Assembly (NCBI GenBank): GCA_034698045.1
Contig: JAQGAU010000661.1
Span: 1 to 25,123, forward strand
DNA: 25,123 nt
From: Paramacrobiotus richtersi
Taxonomy: Eukaryota; Tardigrada; Eutardigrada; Parachela; Macrobiotidae
Direction of reading: 5' to 3'
Below are positions 20,706 to 25,123 of the stretch, one piece after another. The notes beneath the pieces were generated by a model. That model did no database searches, was not told the origin of the DNA, and was given only the letters and a program-made list of their open reading frames with translations. Positions within the stretch are counted from its first letter, which is position 1. The number at the start of each line of letters is the position of its first letter. The position numbers were made by a program, and so were the translations under genes.

Positions 20706-21200
20706 TGACATCATCTGACCGCAATAAAACTAGGTCAAGTGACATCAACTGGGTCAAGTGACATCATCTAACCGCAATAAAACTAGGTCAAGTGACATCA
20801 ACTGGGTCAAGTGACATCATCTAGCCGCATTAAAACTAGGTCAAGTGACATCATCTGACCGCAATAAAACTAGGTCAAGTGACATCAACTGGGTCAAGTG
20901 ACATCATCTGACCGCATTAAAACTAGGTCAAGTGACATCAACTGGGTCAAGTGACATCATCTAGCCGCATTAAAACTAGGTCAAGTGACATCATCTGACC
21001 GCAATAAAACTAGGTCAAGTGACATCAACTGGGTCAAGTGACATCATCTGACCGCATTAAAACTAGGTCAAGTGACATCAACTAACCGCATTAAAACTAG
21101 GTCAAGTGACATCAACTGGGTTAAGTGACATAATTTGACCGCATTAAAACTAGGTCAAGTGACAACATCTGACAGCATTTAAACTAGGTCAGGTGACATC
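20703..21200 (+). repeat. minisatellite array, GGTCAAGTGACATCA units
   Basis: About 16 copies of GTCAAGTGACA are arranged in units of two kinds: one with ACTGGGTCAAGTGACATCAT and one with CCGCATTAAAACTAGGTCAA. A full double unit is about 53 bp; units lacking the first part are about 39 bp. The last copies, toward 21200, are more diverged. Confidence 0.9.
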
Positions 21201-21454
21201 ATACAACGAGACCGCATCCTGACACAATTGGTTCAGCACCCCGAGTTAAAATTTAACACTTTTTTGGTTCTAGTTTTCCCCTCCCTCTTTTTCACCAGGT
21301 GAAGTGCGTTTTTATATAATTTCATATATACATAGTGAAGTATATAAAGTATACAGCCATAAAGTAAAGTATATTTTTTAAAGTAAGCATATTAACAAAA
21401 GAATGCACGGTGAGCGGCGTAGACGCAACTACGACATACTGGACAAGTAACAAT

Positions 21455-24115
21455 TTTGCGAGAACATTCGTAGCAAAAACAAACACCACTGCACCAGCCA
21501 TGAATGTAAGTACGGTGACATAAACGCCGCGAGACCCAGCAGCGTCTTGCTTATGCGACATAGCAAACCACACTCGCATGTTACAAACAAAACAAAAAGA
21601 ACCGTAACAGCCAACGATATTAGCGCAGTGACATAAACACAGCGACACAAATACCGCGAAACCCACCGGCTCCCGCGTGAACGACCTTTATTACATGACA
21701 TGCGCATGCAACACACAAAGCAAGACCACTGCACCAGCCACCAATATAAGGTAAGTGATACAAACACCGCGCGACGCAGCAGCGCCGGCCAGTCGCGGCA
21801 TACAAATCATACCCGCACACGACAAAAAAAATGCAACAGCCACCGATACTAGCGTGGCAACACCAACCCCGAGACGGCCGTTCGAAGCGATATGTGAACC
21901 GACCACAGCCACATATGACAAGCAAATAAGAATAACCGCACCAGCCACCGATGTTAGCCCATGCACCGCGACACCCCACGGCCTGCGCCCGAGGCTGCGC
22001 TATAGGAAATCACACCCGCATACGACAAACAAGACAAGCACCGAAGCACCATCCAACAATGTTAGCGTAGCGACACAAACACTGCGACACCCAACGACGC
22101 CCCACGACGGAACCTTGTAACAAATGGCCTTCGCACAAAATAAGCAAAACAAACACAACTGGACTAACCATAAATGTAAATATAATGACACAAACACCGG
22201 GAGACCCCGCAACGTCTGGCATATGCGATATAACAAATCACGCCCGCAAACGACAAACAAAACGAAAACCGCCTCATCGGCCATCAATATTGGCGCAAAA
22301 ACACGAACTCCGAGAATCCCGTTCGATGAGACACGTAAACCGCCCACAGCTAATATGCCGAGGGAAACAGAATAACCCCACCAGCCACCGATGTTACCCC
22401 AAGCGCCGCGACACCCCACGGCACACGCCCGACATAGCGTTATAGCAAACCACACACATATACGACAAACAAAACAAACACTAAAGTACCATCCAACAAT
22501 GTTAGCACGGTGACACAAACAAAGCGTAACCCAGCGGCGACCGGACGACGAAACCGTATAACAAATCCTCTCCGCACACTGCAAACAGAACAAACACCAC
22601 ACCACCAGCAATAAATGCAAATCCAGTGACACAAACACCGCAAAATCCAGCAGCGTCTGTCGGAGCAACAGAACAAATCGCACGCGCACACGACAAACAA
22701 GAAAGAACTGCCACAGTCACCAATACTAGCGCAGCGACACAAAAACCGCGACACCCAGCAGCGCGCGCACGACGAAACCTTATAACAAACTCTTTCGGCT
22801 CACAACAAGCAAAACAAACGCCACCGCACCAGCCATAAATGTTGTCGCAACAACACGAACTCCGAAAAGCCAGTCCAAAGCGGCACGTGACCCGCCTACA
22901 GCTAATATGCCGAGCAAAACAAAACAACGGCACTAGTCACCCATGTTAACACAAGTACTGCGGTACCCAGCAGCGCCCGCACTACGGAACCTTAAAACAG
23001 TTCAGCTCCGCACACAACAAACAAAACAAACACCACCGCGTCAGCCACTGATGCAAGTACAGTGACACAAACGCCACGAGACCCAGCAGAGCCCGCCTGA
23101 AGCGACATAACAAAAAAGCACCCGCATACAATAAACAGAACAATAACCCCCTGCACCAACAATCAATGTTAGCGCAACGACACGAACGACAAGACGCCCG
23201 TTCAAAGTGACACAAGAACTTACCACTACAGCCACATGCGACCTGCAAAACACAAAACTGCACCAGGTATCGATGTTAGTCCAAGCACCACGACGCCCAG
23301 TGGTTTACGCCCGACGCAGCTTTATAACAAATCACACCCGTATTCGACAAACAAAACAAACGATAACGCACCAACCACTAATGTTAGTACAATCACACAA
23401 ACACCGCGAGACCTCGCGACGCAGATCCGATAAGACATAACAGATCACGCACACCCTCGTACGACAATAAAGAAAGAACCGCAGCAGCCACCGATATTAG
23501 CGCAGCGATATAAACACCGGCACGCGAATACAGCGATACCCAGAGGCGCCCCCCCCCCCCCCCAAACGGGATCTCATAACAAACCACCGTCGCATACAAC
23601 AAACAAAACGAAGACAACCTTACAAGCCACTAATGTATGTAAAGTGAGAAAAACACCGCGAGACCCAGCAGCGCCCGTCGGATGCGACATAACAAATCAC
23701 ACCCGCATACAACAAATTAAACAAAACACTACCGCGAGAGCGATTAACGTTAGTGCAACGACAAGTACTCCTAGACGGCCGTCCACAGCGACAGGAGAAC
23801 CGGCCACAGTCACATATGACGTGCAAACAGACCAATCGCAACAGCCACTGATGTTAGCCCAAACTACGCGACACCCATCGTCTTACTTTCGACTCAACGA
23901 TATGATAAATCACGCCGGCATTCGACAAACAAAACAAGCAGCAATGCACCGCCCACCAGTATTAGTACAGCGACGGGAACAACGCGAGACCCAGCAGCGC
24001 CCGTCCGTGTGTGAAATAACGATTCACACCTGCACACGAGAAACATACGCCACCGCAGCACCCACCAATGTTAACGCGTCGACGCGCACACCGCGACAGC
24101 TAGCAGAATGCAGCA
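21455..24115. repeat. satellite-like tandem repeat, period about 110 bp
   Basis: About 24 diverged monomers. Marker motifs recur in order: CGACAAACAAAACAAACACC, GCACCAGCCACCAATGTTAG, AGCGACACAAACACCGCGA, GACCCAGCAGCGCCCG, CGACATAACAAATCACACCC. The CAAACAAAAC-type marker recurs near 21475, 21584, 21710, 21818, 21919, 22022, 22130, 22249, 22359, 22461, 22585, 22693, 22805, 22912, 23010, 23127, 23240, 23347, 23465, 23598, 23709, 23820, 23925 and 24040. A variant monomer with CGGCCGTTC or GCCAGTCC and CACAGC..ATATG recurs about every four monomers. A run of 15 C lies at 23549-23563. Long minus-strand frames here (up to 229 codons) are products of the low stop content and are not called as genes. 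Confidence 0.85.
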
Positions 24116-25046
24116 AGACGAACAGCAATGATTAGGACACAACCCAGCAAGCAAAACAACATAATAAGAACCTCTAAGAAATACCAATAATCAGCAGAAC
24201 AGAATGTAACACCAAACAGGAAAAACATCAGCAACAGTATTCTGTTTATACGATTCTTGCTCATTGATGTTCATATTGTGTCGTGGTAAAAATCTGTCTC
24301 ACATTGTAAATTATTATGCTTGATACGACAGTCCAATACATTTGTTAAACCAAACTTTGTAAACTTTGGCTAGCATTGTTTCTGGAAATCAACATCTGAA
24401 ATCTGAACACATGCGCACGTCTTTTGGAATCGTTCCAAAATACGCATCAAATATAGACTTTTGAAATAAACCAGAATACTACACTAGCCAATACCAAAAA
24501 ACTCGATTTTCTAGCGCAGAACAGGTGTCTTTCCGAAACGAAAGCGGAAGCTTTTGGTTTTAAAAAAACCTTACCAACTTTCACTGCATTTCTTTACACA
24601 AAGCATAGGAACCGCTGAACTCGTACCTTCACATACGAGGTGCAAAACGAACATATTCACTGCAACAAAAACGAAATGATTATTTAAGTAAAAATGTCCG
24701 CAAAAGCAAGATGGAAAAGGGTATGGATGCACGCTACAGCGGACTAACATTAAGAGATAAATGTAGAAAAAGGTTACTTTCATAGCTGCACGTGTACATC
24801 ATTCATAATACTGCTTACGACTCATAATCTCAGCAAAAGTTGGCCCCTTCCCTGACCGAATAATGCAGAACGATTTTCGCACAATAGCGGTGCGAATGCC
24901 TTAAAAGTCAGCAACAGCGAAATGTACACTACGGTTCAAAGCAAGAGAAGCCTCTGACTTCAAATGCAAAGCCAACTGACCCAACACCCAGCAGCGAGTA
25001 ACGAGATTACTTCATCAGATTTACACTTTCTTGGGCGCATATTTAC
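24116..25046. other. AT-rich flank; one weak small-ORF candidate
   Basis: The satellite ends and plain AT-rich DNA follows. A minus-strand frame 24783..24571 encodes 70 residues starting MKVTFFYIYLLMLVRCSVHP with six cysteines and a hydrophobic leader, which could be a small secreted protein. It has no second line of support. The rest shows nothing I can name. Confidence 0.2.
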
Positions 25047-25123
25047 CGGAGTTCTTCAGCAAAATAGTTCCGTAAACGAGAATTTCTGGTGTATTCTTCC
25101 ATCAAAACTTGCACCTCCACCAA
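25047..25123 (-). CDS. possible exon of an unidentified minus-strand gene (partial)
   Basis: A minus frame open from the window edge reads VQVLMEEYTRNSRLRNYFAE and ends LR at a donor-like CCG/GTAAAT (25047/25046). A competing reading in another frame gives PEILVYGTILLKNSGKYAPK followed by KV and a stop at about 25023, and would need a splice acceptor near 25100. Only one can be right. I do not recognise either product. Confidence 0.22.

Larger units (their letters stand above)
19362..21200. mobile_element. composite repeat element carrying an ADP-ribosylhydrolase-like pseudogene
   Basis: The left end has a block beginning CTGTTTCTTAAGTACTGGAC (19362), repeated in the same orientation at about 20628 as CTGTTTCTTTAAGTACTGGA; the match covers roughly 75 bp with a few changes. 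Beside each lies a tandem array of the same motif in opposite orientation: GATGTCACTTGACC on the left (19443-19520) and GGTCAAGTGACATC on the right (20703-21200). Between them sits an intronless minus-strand pseudogene. The left side adjoins the point where the GPCR copy is cut. Outer ends and target duplications could not be fixed, so element status is inferred from architecture. Confidence 0.5.

Overview
The window looks like nuclear DNA of a small-genome invertebrate animal. Genes are split by many short introns of about 55-300 bp with GT..AG ends. They include a receptor guanylate cyclase, a class A G-protein-coupled receptor and secreted proteins with cleavable signal peptides. There is no bacterial operon structure, and I saw no rRNA, tRNA or CRISPR. 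A tardigrade (Hypsibius-like) is my best guess, but that is inference from the style of the gene set.

Left part (1-4740), minus strand: three genes for small secreted proteins. The first is the 5' end of a Gly/Gln-repeat protein, cut by the window start. Then come two paralogues of about 121-134 residues. Their spliced products pair a signal peptide with a domain that reads like dynein light chain LC8, a protein normally found in the cytosol. Their true first exons are tiny (27 and 33 bp) and are found only by following splice sites.

Middle part (6435-19325), plus strand: a tandem segmental duplication. Unit 1 holds an apparently complete 21-exon receptor guanylate cyclase (983 codons assembled with no frame break) followed by an intact intronless GPCR of 326 residues. 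The cyclase has Ser in place of the first metal-binding Asp. Unit 2 (15147-19325) repeats the same order in decayed form. Its cyclase copy starts at exon 8, carries a 1-bp frameshift and has lost exons 11-14 to an unrelated GC-rich hairpin insert. It also contains an internal inversion of about 275 bp and a destroyed splice acceptor. Its GPCR copy stops after the second membrane segment. Between them, unit 2 has extra material: a possible FGGY/glycerol-kinase remnant on the minus strand and a foldback-like insertion.

Right part (19362-25123): a composite repeat element encloses an intronless, frame-broken ADP-ribosylhydrolase (ARH3-like) pseudogene on the minus strand. Direct copies of an approximately 75-bp sequence and oppositely oriented tandem arrays flank it. 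Next comes about 2.7 kb of a satellite with a roughly 110-bp period and signs of higher-order structure, then AT-rich DNA. The far right edge may hold the end of another minus-strand exon.

Exon boundaries, domain calls and homologies were all read by eye from the sequence. No database search or computation was run.
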